A DNA stretch of 64,000 nucleotides. Source: Bacilli bacterium (lineage in GTDB: Bacteria; Bacillota_I; Bacilli_A; RF39; UBA660). This document shows positions 41,704 through 51,004 of this stretch, in pieces (position 1 is the first letter of the stretch; each line of letters opens with the position of its first letter). The position numbers and the translations under genes were made by a program. The stretch lies in the NCBI GenBank assembly GCA_017525035.1, contig JAFXTH010000023.1, positions 1 through 64,000 of the forward strand, given 5' to 3'. The notes under the pieces were generated by a model, which saw nothing but the letters and a program-made list of their open reading frames with translations, ran no database searches and was not told where the DNA came from.

Positions 41704-42984
41704 TTAGTAATTCATATCTGACTTTTTTACTTCAATAACAGGCTTTACACCATAGTTGGCGCTACTGTTAACTACGCCATAATTTCCTCCGGCTTCTATT
41801 ATCATTCCACCAGCATGGGCACCATATGCTACTGTTGAATTATTCTTTGCCATCGTTCCTAACCAGAAACCTTTAGTTGGATAAGATGATGCATCAACAA
41901 ATATTGTTTCTTCAACTAAGAAAGAACAATTCTTTAGTCCACCATAATTATTGTAAGTTGCATTACATACTCCTGATATATCTTGATATTCAGGAAGTCT
42001 CGCAACATATGCTGAATAATTAAAATTAACTACATTCTCGCTTTTATCGTTTTTTATTGTTTTTGTACCGGGACTTACTATTTTTTCATTCTTCCATGTA
42101 CTAGACGTTGGTAAATAAGTTGCTGCCTTTGTTGGCCCATTTCTATTACTGTTATTAGTACTATATGCAACAGTAGTTTGCCCAGTTATATTTTTATAAT
42201 AAATCAAAATTGCATTTTCACCATTTGAACCTAAATAGTAAAATCTCTCTGTTGCCGCATCAAATACACCATCATCATTAACATCACAATCGAAGGCATC
42301 ACCTGCACTAAGCGATCCTGCGTTCCCAATATGTCCAAATGTCATTGATGTGCCATGTGATATATTGAAAGCAGTGCATGCTCCTCCTCCACATGTAGCA
42401 GTGTGTAACGTTTTTGCTCTTTTACAAACAGGCACTATTTCTTCTCCTGTTGAAATATCAATTACAGTATTAGCTGTTGTTGCTTCACCTTTAGCGCAGT
42501 TGTTTGTTTTATCAATTACTATAATTTTCTTTCTTCCATCTATTCCTTTTAATTCATCAAAATCTTCTATCTTTAAATCAGATTCAATAAGCTCAGAGTC
42601 TAAATCATCGTATTTAGTTATATTTTTAATTCCTTGACCAGTTTCATCTACACTTACCCAATAGTAATCATATCCACTTCCATTATATGTTACTATTACA
42701 TATGCTTTATCAAATTCACCATATGGACTTTTTAATGCATTTTCTGTAGGTACGCATTTAATATCCATATAATATGTTGCATCGGAATCAAACATTTCAA
42801 GTTTACCATTATTAACTAATGTCCTAACTCCACCAATTACCTCTTTTGCTGTTTGAATATATGTGCTCTTTCTTGAATCACTAATATATTTTGTAACAGA
42901 AGGTACTGCTATTATTAATAATATTCCTAATATAATGATAACTGCTAGTAGTTCAATTAATGTAAAACCTTTTTTATTATTCAT
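41704..42984 (-). CDS. Large type IV prepilin-like protein
   Basis: The 426-residue protein starts with a class III signal: short basic leader, G-FTLIE processing site (KKGFTLIELLAVIIILGIL, Glu at mature position 5), then a long hydrophobic helix. It is much larger than ordinary major pilins (about 150-180), so it may be a tip adhesin or pseudopilin with a large extracellular domain. CDVNDDGVFD near 243 has the D-x-N-x-D-G-x-x-D spacing of a calcium-binding loop. Scattered cysteines could form disulfides. No pilus assembly genes lie in the window. Confidence 0.85.
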   Translation of the reverse strand: MNNKKGFTLIELLAVIIILGILLIIAVPSVTKYISDSRKSTYIQTAKEVIGGVRTLVNNGKLEMFDSDATYYMDIKCVPTENALKSPYGEFDKAYVIVTYNGSGYDYYWVSVDETGQGIKNITKYDDLDSELIESDLKIEDFDELKGIDGRKKIIVIDKTNNCAKGEATTANTVIDISTGEEIVPVCKRAKTLHTATCGGGACTAFNISHGTSMTFGHIGNAGSLSAGDAFDCDVNDDGVFDAATERFYYLGSNGENAILIYYKNITGQTTVAYSTNNSNRNGPTKAATYLPTSSTWKNEKIVSPGTKTIKNDKSENVVNFNYSAYVARLPEYQDISGVCNATYNNYGGLKNCSFLVEETIFVDASSYPTKGFWLGTMAKNNSTVAYGAHAGGMIIEAGGNYGVVNSSANYGVKPVIEVKKSDMNY

Positions 42985-43073
42985 AAATACTCTCCAGTTT
43001 ATATTTTAATTATAAAATTGTATATATTAACTAGTCAATTAATTGTTATAAATCTAGTGTAAAAGAAGTAAAC

Positions 43074-43103
43074 AAAAAAACTAATTATAATAATTAGTTT
43101 TTA
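43074..43103 (-). terminator. Terminator after the thioesterase gene
   Basis: AAAAACTAATTA/TAATTAGTTTTT stem with a small loop and T run on the minus strand; it contains the gene's stop codon. Confidence 0.75.
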
Positions 43104-43483
43104 CTACAATAATTCATTGAAACAACTGCAGATAGTTCATCTTTTTCATTATAGATTTCCGCATAAAATAAACTTATTCTTTTACCTATTTTTATTTTTT
43201 TTGCGATTACTTTAGCTTTATTCTTGCATGGCTTTAAATAATTAATATTTGAATCTATTGTTACCCCTTCTATTTTATTCATATAGCACAATGTTCCAAT
43301 CGCTATATCTGCAAGTCCAAATATTAATCCACCATGCATTATTCCCCATGGATTAAGTGAAATATCTAAAGCATCTACATGTGCTACTACTTCATCTTCA
43401 CTTACTTCATCAAATACTATATTGTTATGATAATCATATCCATTTATCTCTTTAAATTTATTGTTAAAATCATCTGCGTTCAT
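43094..43483 (-). CDS. PaaI-type hotdog thioesterase
   Basis: The 129-residue protein is a single hotdog domain. NPWGIMHGGLIFGLADIAIG (about 44-63) contains the HGG motif and the Asp of the PaaI subfamily, which hydrolyse acyl-CoA thioesters. Substrate unknown. Its ATG overlaps the pyk stop by one base (TAATG) and lacks a good separate ribosome site, so translation probably depends on pyk. Confidence 0.85.
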   Translation of the reverse strand: MNADDFNNKFKEINGYDYHNNIVFDEVSEDEVVAHVDALDISLNPWGIMHGGLIFGLADIAIGTLCYMNKIEGVTIDSNINYLKPCKNKAKVIAKKIKIGKRISLFYAEIYNEKDELSAVVSMNYCSKN

Positions 43484-44898
43484 TATATTTCTTCTATCTT
43501 CATAAAGTTTGTTTGCTTTATAGCTCTATTATGATGAATTCCTCCTGTAATGATTATTATATCATCTTGTTCTAGATTTAAGAATTTAATTGCTTCTTCA
43601 CGAGCATTATTAACTGTATCATCCATATCATCATCTTTTACTAATCTTGTAACTATTGGATATACACCATAGTTAAGAAGTAATTGTCTTGCAACTTCTT
43701 CTGTTGGGCAAAGTGCAAGTATTAATGTATGTGGTCTTAAGTTACTAATTACTCTAGCACTATGACCTCCTGTTGTTGGTACAACTATTGCTTTTACTTT
43801 AAGTGACTTAGCAGAATCAATTACTGATTTTGCTAAAGCTTCAGTTATATCATCATTTCTTACATTATTAAACTTAGTTTCATATATATTGTTCTTTTCT
43901 GATTCTTTACAAATCTTAGCCATATAATCAACTGCATCAACTGGATGTTTCCCAACGGTTGTCTCACCACTTAGCATAACTGCATCAGCACCATCTAATA
44001 CTGCATTTGATATGTCAGTTACTTCTGCTCTTGTAGGACGAGATGATTCATACATTGATGCAAGCATTTCTGTTGCAACAATAACAAATTTTTCTTTTTC
44101 TCTACAAAGTCTAATCATTTCTTTTTGAATAATAGGAAGTTTCTCTACTTCAACTTCTACTCCAAGATCACCTCTTGCAACCATTATTCCATCACTTTCG
44201 TCAACTATCTCTTCTAAATTTTCTACACCAGTTCTACTTTCAACTTTAGAAATGATTTTCATATCTTCTCTATGATATTGTTTTAATAATTCTTTAACTT
44301 CTTTTATATTTTCTCTTGATTCAACAAAAGAAAGCGCTATGAAGTCTCCTTCATTTTTACATGCATATTCTATATCATTTCTATCTTGCTCACTCATAAA
44401 TGGAATATCAAGTTTAACTCCTGGAACAGCCATTCCTTTTTTAGATTTTAAAACTCCTCCATCTATAACCCTACAAGTTAATCCTTCTTGATCTTTATTA
44501 ACTACTTCTACCTTCATTAATGCATCTTCAAGAAGAATTCTATTTCCTATATTAATTCTATCTAATACTTCTGGATGGTTTACGGAAAAATGATCATTTT
44601 CTCCAATTTCTTGTTTTTTAACAATTCTAACAAATCCACCTGGAACTAAGTTGATACCTTCTTCTTTAATTTCCCAACATCTAAAATCAGGTCCTTTAGT
44701 ATCGTATAAAACAGCTACATGTTGGTTAGTTATTTTTCTTACTTCTTTAACGACATTTAAAATATTTGTATATTCTTCATAATTACCATGTGAAAAATTA
44801 ACTCTTGCAACATTCATTCCTTTTTGAACCATTTTAGTCATTACTTCAACTGTTTGACTTGCTGGTCCAATACTACATATTATCTTAGTTTTTTTCAT
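43483..44898 (-). CDS. pyk: Pyruvate kinase
   Basis: The 471-residue enzyme turns PEP + ADP into pyruvate + ATP. It begins KKTKIICSIGPASQTVE, has VNFSHG (about 34-39), the catalytic Lys in ISKVESRTGVENL (about 220) and MVARGDLGVEV (about 243-253), and ATEMLASM for K+/effector contacts. It is the short form without the extra PEP-utiliser domain seen in some Bacilli. GTAGGTGGTATAG precedes the ATG. Cotranscribed with a thioesterase. Confidence 0.96.
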   Translation of the reverse strand: MKKTKIICSIGPASQTVEVMTKMVQKGMNVARVNFSHGNYEEYTNILNVVKEVRKITNQHVAVLYDTKGPDFRCWEIKEEGINLVPGGFVRIVKKQEIGENDHFSVNHPEVLDRINIGNRILLEDALMKVEVVNKDQEGLTCRVIDGGVLKSKKGMAVPGVKLDIPFMSEQDRNDIEYACKNEGDFIALSFVESRENIKEVKELLKQYHREDMKIISKVESRTGVENLEEIVDESDGIMVARGDLGVEVEVEKLPIIQKEMIRLCREKEKFVIVATEMLASMYESSRPTRAEVTDISNAVLDGADAVMLSGETTVGKHPVDAVDYMAKICKESEKNNIYETKFNNVRNDDITEALAKSVIDSAKSLKVKAIVVPTTGGHSARVISNLRPHTLILALCPTEEVARQLLLNYGVYPIVTRLVKDDDMDDTVNNAREEAIKFLNLEQDDIIIITGGIHHNRAIKQTNFMKIEEI

Positions 44899-44955
44899 CT
44901 ATACCACCTACTATAAAAATTATATTATACATATCTATTTTTTACAATGAATAAA

Positions 44956-44976
44956 AGAATAGATTTACTCTATTCT
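44956..44976 (-). terminator. Terminator after the membrane-anchored protein gene
   Basis: AGAATAGA/TCTATTCT 8-bp stem with a 5-base loop and a short T run on the minus strand, overlapping the stop region. Confidence 0.6.
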
Positions 44977-45800
44977 CTATTAATTTTATACAAATGATAT
45001 TGATTATCATTACCTATCTTATAAGTCCATTTATATGTATAGCTTGCAATTGGATTTGTTTCTCCATAATCAACTATTTGTACCTTTTCATATACATATA
45101 CTTCGTCATTTTTTTCTTCTGTTTTTTCATAAGTATATTTATAGTATGGAGATCCAGATGCAGATCCTGTTCTTTGACTAAATGCATAATACTTTTTACC
45201 ATCTATTTCTTTTACATCATAATGAAAACCTGCAGGAACATTATTAACTTCATTTACAGCATATAATAAGTCATCTTTAAAAGTTAAATTATCCCCAGCT
45301 ATTTTATATAAAGTCTCTTTAAATATTTTTTGTGCTGGTTCATACTCAATTAAAGTGTCATATCCAGGATCTACAGTATTTCCATTTGCATCTTGAGATG
45401 GTCCACTATCTTTAACATAATATTCCTTAATTTTCTCTCTTGCTTGTTTATCTAAAATTAAATATAGTTCTTTGCCAGTAAAATCTTTAACATATACTTC
45501 ATCATGATTATAAATACTTTTTTCTAATCCTATTTGTATATCAGTTTCGTCTTTTGTTACGTGCAAATTGTAATATAAAGCATTAATATCAAATGTTGGT
45601 TTTTCTACATTATCATTAGTTTCCTTTTCTTCTTTCTTATTCTCATTCTTTCCGTTATCACCACCAAATGCATTAGTACCAATTAAATAGCCAATACTAA
45701 AACAAACCAAAAATGCTACAACAACAAGTATAGTATTAATAAATTTCTTTGAATTATTTTTATTACTTTCATTATTTACAATATTATTATTCTCTTCCAT
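44970..45800 (-). CDS. Membrane-anchored extracytoplasmic protein, unknown function
   Basis: The protein of about 276 residues has a short Asn/Glu/Lys-rich cytoplasmic start, one membrane span (FINTILVVVAFLVCFSIGYLI in part, about 20-40), a charged linker and an outer domain rich in Tyr and Lys. The domain ends YTYKWTYKIGNDNQYHLYKI, a strand-rich pattern. No family recognised. Start at ATG 45800 with GCGGAGGATAAA; longer in-frame starts upstream have no ribosome site. Confidence 0.6.
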   Translation of the reverse strand: MEENNNIVNNESNKNNSKKFINTILVVVAFLVCFSIGYLIGTNAFGGDNGKNENKKEEKETNDNVEKPTFDINALYYNLHVTKDETDIQIGLEKSIYNHDEVYVKDFTGKELYLILDKQAREKIKEYYVKDSGPSQDANGNTVDPGYDTLIEYEPAQKIFKETLYKIAGDNLTFKDDLLYAVNEVNNVPAGFHYDVKEIDGKKYYAFSQRTGSASGSPYYKYTYEKTEEKNDEVYVYEKVQIVDYGETNPIASYTYKWTYKIGNDNQYHLYKINRE

Positions 45801-45931
45801 TTTATCCTCCGCTACTAAAATAATTATAAAATTACAAGTAGTTAATGTCCATATATTGATAATATTATTCAAAATATTTACGTAAATAATAGCATCATTT
45901 TATTTTTATCATAAATTACTATAGGTGTTTT

Positions 45932-46672
45932 ATGAATAATAGTTTTAAATATAAAAAATATGGTAATAAAAGTAAAGTTTTAATAATTCTTCCTGGTTGG
46001 GGTGATACTAGAAAAACTTTTGATTTTTATATTAATAATCTAAAAGATAAATTTACTATCTATATATTTGATTATCCTGGCTTTGGAGAAAGTGTTTTCC
46101 CAGATAATGATTTAACTATTTATGATTATGCTTTATATATTAAAAAGTTTATTGAAGAACATAACATTAATAATCCATATATCTTGTGTCATTCTTTTGG
46201 CTGTAGAATATCCTTACTTCTTATTGGTAAATATCGAGTTCTCGTTGATAAACTAATTATTATTGGTGGTGCTGGTATTAGAAGGCGTAGTATTAAAAGA
46301 TATTTAAGAGTTAAGAAATACAAGTTTTTAAAGAAAGTAAGTTGTTTACTTCCTAAAAAGATGAGATTTAATTATATAGAAAAACTTAGAGAAAAATATT
46401 CGTCAAGTGATTATAAAGATTTAGATATTAATATAAAGAAAACTTTTAATAATATTGTTAATACTGACTTAAGAAAGTACTTAAAATATATTTATAATCC
46501 TACTTTATTAATATGGGGAGAAAATGATACAGCTACACCTTTAAAAGATGGCAAACTGATGAATAAAAGAATTAATAATTCAGGATTAATAACAATAAAA
46601 AAAGGAACACACTTTGTTTATTTAGAGTATCCCTTTTATATTTTAAAAATTATTTTATTTTTCTTTAATTAG
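45932..46672 (+). CDS. Alpha/beta hydrolase
   Basis: The 246-residue protein has the fold's landmarks: ILPGWGDTRKTFD (oxyanion loop, about 18-30), the nucleophile Ser in CHSFGCR (about 91), Asp in GENDTATPL (about 200) and His in KKGTHFVYLE (about 226). Substrate unknown. ATAGGTG lies ahead of the ATG. Its last 18 bases overlap the convergent aspS gene. Confidence 0.85.
   Translation: MNNSFKYKKYGNKSKVLIILPGWGDTRKTFDFYINNLKDKFTIYIFDYPGFGESVFPDNDLTIYDYALYIKKFIEEHNINNPYILCHSFGCRISLLLIGKYRVLVDKLIIIGGAGIRRRSIKRYLRVKKYKFLKKVSCLLPKKMRFNYIEKLREKYSSSDYKDLDINIKKTFNNIVNTDLRKYLKYIYNPTLLIWGENDTATPLKDGKLMNKRINNSGLITIKKGTHFVYLEYPFYILKIILFFFN
46594..46636 (-). terminator. Candidate aspS terminator inside the convergent hydrolase gene
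   Basis: On the minus strand a 10-bp stem formed by 46627-46636 and 46601-46610, with two G-U pairs and a 16-base loop, is followed by a T run. It lies within the plus-strand hydrolase coding sequence, about 20 bases past the aspS stop. Confidence 0.5.
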
Positions 46673-48400
46673 TAATCCTAAATCATCTAATTGTTTTTGT
46701 GCTACAACTCCTGGAGCTTCATTCATTAAATCTTGTGCACTAGCAGTCTTAGGGAATGCTACTACATCACGGATATTATCAGTTCCTGCTAAGATCATTA
46801 TTAATCTTTCAAGTCCGATACCTACTCCACAATGAGGAGGTGCTCCATATTTGAATGCATCAATAAAGAATCCAAATTTTGCTCTTGCTTCTTCTTCAGT
46901 CATATCAATTGCTTCAAACACTTTAGCTTGAGTTTCAGAATCGTGTATTCTTACTGAACCACTTAATAGTTCATAACCATTAAGTACTAAGTCGTATGCT
47001 CTTGAATAACAATGTTCTTTATCTGTTAATAACTTATCCATATCTTCAACTCTTGGAGAAGTGAATGGATGGTGAGCTGCTACATATCTTTGTTCTTCTT
47101 CAGAATATTCAAACATTGGGAAGTCAGTAACCCATAAGAAATTATATTTAGATTCATCTATTAAGTTAAAGTCTTTAGCAAGTTTAATTCGTAGTGCTCC
47201 TAAAGATGGTTTAACTACTTTCTTTTTGTCTGCAACAATAAATACTATATCGTTGTTTTCAAGATTTAATTTACTAATTAAATCTTTTTTCTCTTCTTCT
47301 TTTAATACTTTAGCAATCGAACCACTTAATTCATTATCAGTATATTTTAAGAATGATAATGCTTTTGCTTTATATACTTTAACTAAATCAGTTAATTTAT
47401 CTATATCTTTTCTTGATAAATCTTCAGCATGATTTTTAAGTACTAAAGCATTAATTATTCCACCATCACTAACAATGTTTTTAAATATTTCAAAATCAGT
47501 ATTATCAAACACTTCTGTAATGTCTTGAAGTTCCATTTCATATCTTGTATCTGGTTTATCACTACCATAGCGATTTATACAATCATCATAAGGGATTCTT
47601 ACAAATGGTTCTAAATCAACATTTTTAATTTCTTTAAATATTTTTTTCATTAAACCTTCAGTAGTTGCCCAAATATCTTCTTCACTTGAAAAGCTTTGTT
47701 CAATGTCTATTTGAGTAAATTCTGGTTGTCTATCTGCTCTTAAGTCTTCATCTCTAAAGCATCTTGCAATTTGGAAGTATTTTTCCATTCCACCAATCAT
47801 CAATAATTGTTTAAATATTTGTGGTGATTGAGGAAGTGCATAGAAATGCCCATGATAGATTCTTGAAGGTACTAAGTAGTCTCTTGCTCCTTCTGGTGTT
47901 GGTACACATAGGATTGGAGTTTCAACTTCTACAAAACCATTTTCTGATAAATAGTTTCTTGTAATCATAGTAACTTTGTGTCTAAGAATTAAGTTATTCT
48001 TTAAGCTTTCTCTTCTTAAGTCTAAGAATCTATATTTTAATCTTGTATCTTCAAGTGCAGTTGTATTGTCACTTATTTCAAATGGTATATCAATTGATTG
48101 ATTAATAAGTTCTAATTCATCTACTATTACTTCAATTTCTCCAGTAGGAAGTTTAGGGTTTTTATTTTCTCTTTCGTTAATTGTTCCTACTGCTCTAATA
48201 ACTGATTCAGTTTTTAATGATGTTGCTACATCATAATATTTATTTTCTGGTCTTACTATTAATTGGATTATTCCTGATCTATCTCTTAAGTCGATAAATA
48301 CAAGTCCTCCTAAGTCTCTTTTCTTTTGAACCCATCCATAAAGTTCTACGGTTTCTCCAACATTTTTAATGTTGAATTCACCATTATTATATTTTTTCAT
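46655..48400 (-). CDS. aspS: Aspartyl-tRNA synthetase
   Basis: The 581-residue class II enzyme has an N-terminal OB-fold anticodon-binding domain (GWVQKKRDLGGLVFIDLRDR), motif 2 FRDEDLRADRQPEFTQID (about 216-233), a GAD insertion, and motif 3 GVGIGLERLIM (about 527-537). Length is typical of bacterial AspRS. Its ATG overlaps the hisS stop by one base (TAATG), so it forms a hisS-aspS operon under the T-box leader. Confidence 0.96.
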   Translation of the reverse strand: MKKYNNGEFNIKNVGETVELYGWVQKKRDLGGLVFIDLRDRSGIIQLIVRPENKYYDVATSLKTESVIRAVGTINERENKNPKLPTGEIEVIVDELELINQSIDIPFEISDNTTALEDTRLKYRFLDLRRESLKNNLILRHKVTMITRNYLSENGFVEVETPILCVPTPEGARDYLVPSRIYHGHFYALPQSPQIFKQLLMIGGMEKYFQIARCFRDEDLRADRQPEFTQIDIEQSFSSEEDIWATTEGLMKKIFKEIKNVDLEPFVRIPYDDCINRYGSDKPDTRYEMELQDITEVFDNTDFEIFKNIVSDGGIINALVLKNHAEDLSRKDIDKLTDLVKVYKAKALSFLKYTDNELSGSIAKVLKEEEKKDLISKLNLENNDIVFIVADKKKVVKPSLGALRIKLAKDFNLIDESKYNFLWVTDFPMFEYSEEEQRYVAAHHPFTSPRVEDMDKLLTDKEHCYSRAYDLVLNGYELLSGSVRIHDSETQAKVFEAIDMTEEEARAKFGFFIDAFKYGAPPHCGVGIGLERLIMILAGTDNIRDVVAFPKTASAQDLMNEAPGVVAQKQLDDLGLLIKEK

Positions 48401-49788
48401 TATTCATCTTCTCCTTCGTGATGGCAATGACATTCATCACCACATGTGCACTCATCATCATGATGATGTCCACATCCACAATGGCATTCATCTTCGTCAT
48501 CAAAATCATAATCATACTCTTCTTCAGATAAATGTTCATCTAAGAAATATAAAAGATAATCAACACTTATCGTTTCTTCTTCTTTAGTTTTATTATTCTT
48601 AATCTTTATTTCGTCTTTTGCTAAATCTTCATCATTTAAAATTATTAAGTATTTAGCATTTAATCTATCTGCTTGTTTAAATTGAGCTTTTAATCCGCGT
48701 CCAGTATACTCAGTATCTACTCTATAACCATTTGCTCTTAAGTATTGAACTAGACTTGCAGCATATTTCTTTTCTGTATCAGATACATACATTACAAATA
48801 ATTCAATATCATCAATTATTGGTAATTTTACTTCTTCAAGATCAAGTGCTTGTACAAGTCTTCCTAACCCTGTAGCAAATCCCATACAACAAGTTTCTGG
48901 TCCATCTAATGTTTCTACAAGACCATTATATCTTCCACCTGCTCCAATAACATTGTTTGATCCAAATCCCTCAACACTAGCTTCAATTTCAAATACAGTG
49001 TGATTATAGTAATCAAGTCCTCTAACAAGTCTTGGATCTACTTCATAATCTATTTCTAATTCTTCTAAGTAAGATTTTACCTCTTCAAATCTATTCTTAC
49101 TTTCTTCATTTAAATACTCTATTGTAGTAGGAGCATTCTTTAATATCTCACTATCTTTATCAACCTTACAATCTAAGATTCTAAGAGGATTCTTATTTAA
49201 TCTATCATTACAATCTTCACATAAGTCTTTAATATGAGGAGTGAAATATTTAATTAAAGCTTCTCTATAATTATCACGAGAGTCTCTATCTCCTAATGAA
49301 TTGATTTTAACTTTAATTCCCTTAAGCCCAAGCATTTTATATAAAAGAACTGGAATAGATATAACTTCTGCATCAACTAGTGGATCATTAGATCCTAAAA
49401 CTTCTACTCCGAATTGAGTAAATTCTCTATCTCTTCCACTTTGTGGTCTTTCATATCTATACATTGTTCCATTGTAATAAACTTTAACAGGTCCTGGTTC
49501 TCCATACATTTTATTTTCAACGTAACTTCTAACAATACCTGCAGTACCTTCTGGTCTTAAAGTAATAGATCTATCTCCTCTATCTTTGAAATCATAAGTT
49601 TCTTTAGTTACTATATCAGTAGTTTCTCCTACTCCTCTATGGAATAACTCACTGCTTTCAAAAATTGGAGTTCTTGCATATGTATAGTTATATTTCTCCA
49701 TTAAACTATCGATAACTTTATCAACATATTTCCATTTCTTTGCTTCAAGCCCTACTAAATCATGACATCCCTTTGGTTTTGTAATCAT
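48400..49788 (-). CDS. hisS: Histidyl-tRNA synthetase with Cys/His-rich C-terminal tail
   Basis: The protein of about 462 residues has class II motif 2 YRYERPQSGRDREFTQFG, the HisA motif LVRGLDYYNHTVFE, motif 3 GFATGLGRLV and a C-terminal anticodon-binding domain. After it comes an acidic linker (EEYDYDFDDEDE) and a tail of about 28 residues with seven Cys and seven His in CHCGCGHHH, CTC and CHCHH groups, which ordinary HisRS lacks. Metal binding is likely. I start at ATG 49788 with AAGGAGGATTATT before it; the upstream open frame to 49860 runs through the T-box and is not coding. Confidence 0.93.
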   Translation of the reverse strand: MITKPKGCHDLVGLEAKKWKYVDKVIDSLMEKYNYTYARTPIFESSELFHRGVGETTDIVTKETYDFKDRGDRSITLRPEGTAGIVRSYVENKMYGEPGPVKVYYNGTMYRYERPQSGRDREFTQFGVEVLGSNDPLVDAEVISIPVLLYKMLGLKGIKVKINSLGDRDSRDNYREALIKYFTPHIKDLCEDCNDRLNKNPLRILDCKVDKDSEILKNAPTTIEYLNEESKNRFEEVKSYLEELEIDYEVDPRLVRGLDYYNHTVFEIEASVEGFGSNNVIGAGGRYNGLVETLDGPETCCMGFATGLGRLVQALDLEEVKLPIIDDIELFVMYVSDTEKKYAASLVQYLRANGYRVDTEYTGRGLKAQFKQADRLNAKYLIILNDEDLAKDEIKIKNNKTKEEETISVDYLLYFLDEHLSEEEYDYDFDDEDECHCGCGHHHDDECTCGDECHCHHEGEDE

Positions 49789-49800
49789 AATAATCCTCCT

Positions 49801-49998
49801 TAAAAATAAAAAGGTGGCAAGTAAAGGACGAGTTTCCCCGTGGTGCCACCTTAATTCCATAATTAATTTATGCTTATAGTGATAACGCTTCTAGCGATTC
49901 TTTTATAACACAAGTGTCTTTCATTAATTTATCTTAAGTATTTTCATCAACCATACTCTTTCTACAAAGACTCTTTAATTACTCCTCTTGCAAAAGAC
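49801..49998 (-). ncRNA. T-box leader of hisS-aspS
   Basis: On the minus strand the conserved T-box AAGGTGGCACCACG (about 49839-49852) is followed by the terminator GGTGGCA/TGCCACC (49844-49850 with 49813-49819) and a T-rich tail. Upstream, GGTTGATGAAAATAC resembles the apical part of stem I. The specifier region contains GACAC (49914-49918), which holds both an Asp codon (GAC) and a His codon (CAC) in overlapping frames, fitting control by both tRNAs. Uncharged tRNA would favour the antiterminator. Confidence 0.92.
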
Positions 49999-50004
49999 AA
50001 TTTT

Positions 50005-50033
50005 ATATTACAACAAGTTCAAAGAATATTCAA
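50005..50033 (-). promoter_or_regulatory. Promoter of the hisS-aspS T-box operon
   Basis: TTGAAT (50028-50033) and TAATAT (50005-50010) separated by 17 bases on the minus strand, just ahead of the T-box leader. Confidence 0.6.
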
Positions 50034-50041
50034 GTGTTATT

Positions 50042-50905
50042 TTATTCTCCATAAAATACCTTTACAGGTTTTACTTTAGTATTATCTTTTGAATATACTT
50101 CATAAATTGCAATTATCTCATTGTTTTTATTTCTGTATGCAATTGGTGACCCATCATATAGGTTTCTTAATATTGCTCCATGATTTATTTTATTTTCTAT
50201 ATAGTCATCTACATCTACAATTAACATATCTTTTAAAGCTTTCTCAAGTGGTATTAGTTTAATTCTTTCATTTTTTAAATCATCAACGCTTATTGCATCA
50301 TCCAAAGAGAAATCTCCTTGTCTAGTTCTTCTTAACTCTTTCATAGTACAGCAAACATTCAATTCTTCACCAATATCTCTAATCAAACTTCTTATGTATG
50401 TACCTTTGCTAACTGTTGTTTTAAAAATAAATTCATCTTTGTTAAATTCAATTAGTTCTATATCAAATATTTCTACTTCTCTTTTTGGTAGTTCTACTTC
50501 TTTATTCTTTCTTGCATATTTATATAAACGTTCTCCACTTACTTTAACTGATGAGTAAAGAGGCACTACTTGATTATATTTACCATGAAAGCTATTTAAT
50601 GCTTCTATAAGTCTTTCTTTAGTTATATTGAAGTTTTTATTTTCTTCTAATATATTTCCAGTAATATCAAGTGTATCAGTGAGTATTCCCATCTTTACTG
50701 TTGCAATGTATTCTTTTGTTGAATCATTTAAATATTCAAGCACTTTAACTCCAGTTCCAACTGCAAGAATAAGAACACCTGTAGCCATTGGATCAAGAGT
50801 TCCTGCATGACCTACTTTTCTTGTATCAAAGATTTTTTCTGTAATATTTACTAAATCTCTACTAGTAAAATCTTTTTCTTTGTCGATAACTATTAATCCG
50901 TTCAT
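50042..50905 (-). CDS. truB: tRNA pseudouridine(55) synthase TruB
   Basis: The protein of about 287 residues makes pseudouridine 55 in the T loop of tRNAs. KVGHAGTLDPMATGVL (about 30-45) holds the catalytic Asp. KGTYIRSLIRDIG (about 170) is the second conserved motif. Start at ATG 50905 with GGGTGAGTTT upstream. It is divergent from the next gene; no riboflavin kinase or rbfA neighbour is present, unlike the usual Bacilli arrangement. Confidence 0.94.
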   Translation of the reverse strand: MNGLIVIDKEKDFTSRDLVNITEKIFDTRKVGHAGTLDPMATGVLILAVGTGVKVLEYLNDSTKEYIATVKMGILTDTLDITGNILEENKNFNITKERLIEALNSFHGKYNQVVPLYSSVKVSGERLYKYARKNKEVELPKREVEIFDIELIEFNKDEFIFKTTVSKGTYIRSLIRDIGEELNVCCTMKELRRTRQGDFSLDDAISVDDLKNERIKLIPLEKALKDMLIVDVDDYIENKINHGAILRNLYDGSPIAYRNKNNEIIAIYEVYSKDNTKVKPVKVFYGE

Positions 50906-51004
50906 AAACTCACCCACATAAATATAATAACATAACATCCCAATTTGTTGACTTTTTTATTTTATAGTGTTAACCTAGAAGTACTCTTGGGGGGAATAAA
51001 TATT

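Noticed and set aside
45873..45931. A regulatory RNA in the divergent gap between the membrane protein and the hydrolase.
   Set aside because: The gap is under 140 bases from start to start, AT-only, and shows no stable stem or conserved motif.
49789..49860. An N-terminal extension of HisRS reading through 49860.
   Set aside because: Those bases are the T-box sequence and terminator, and a strong ribosome site stands before the ATG at 49788.
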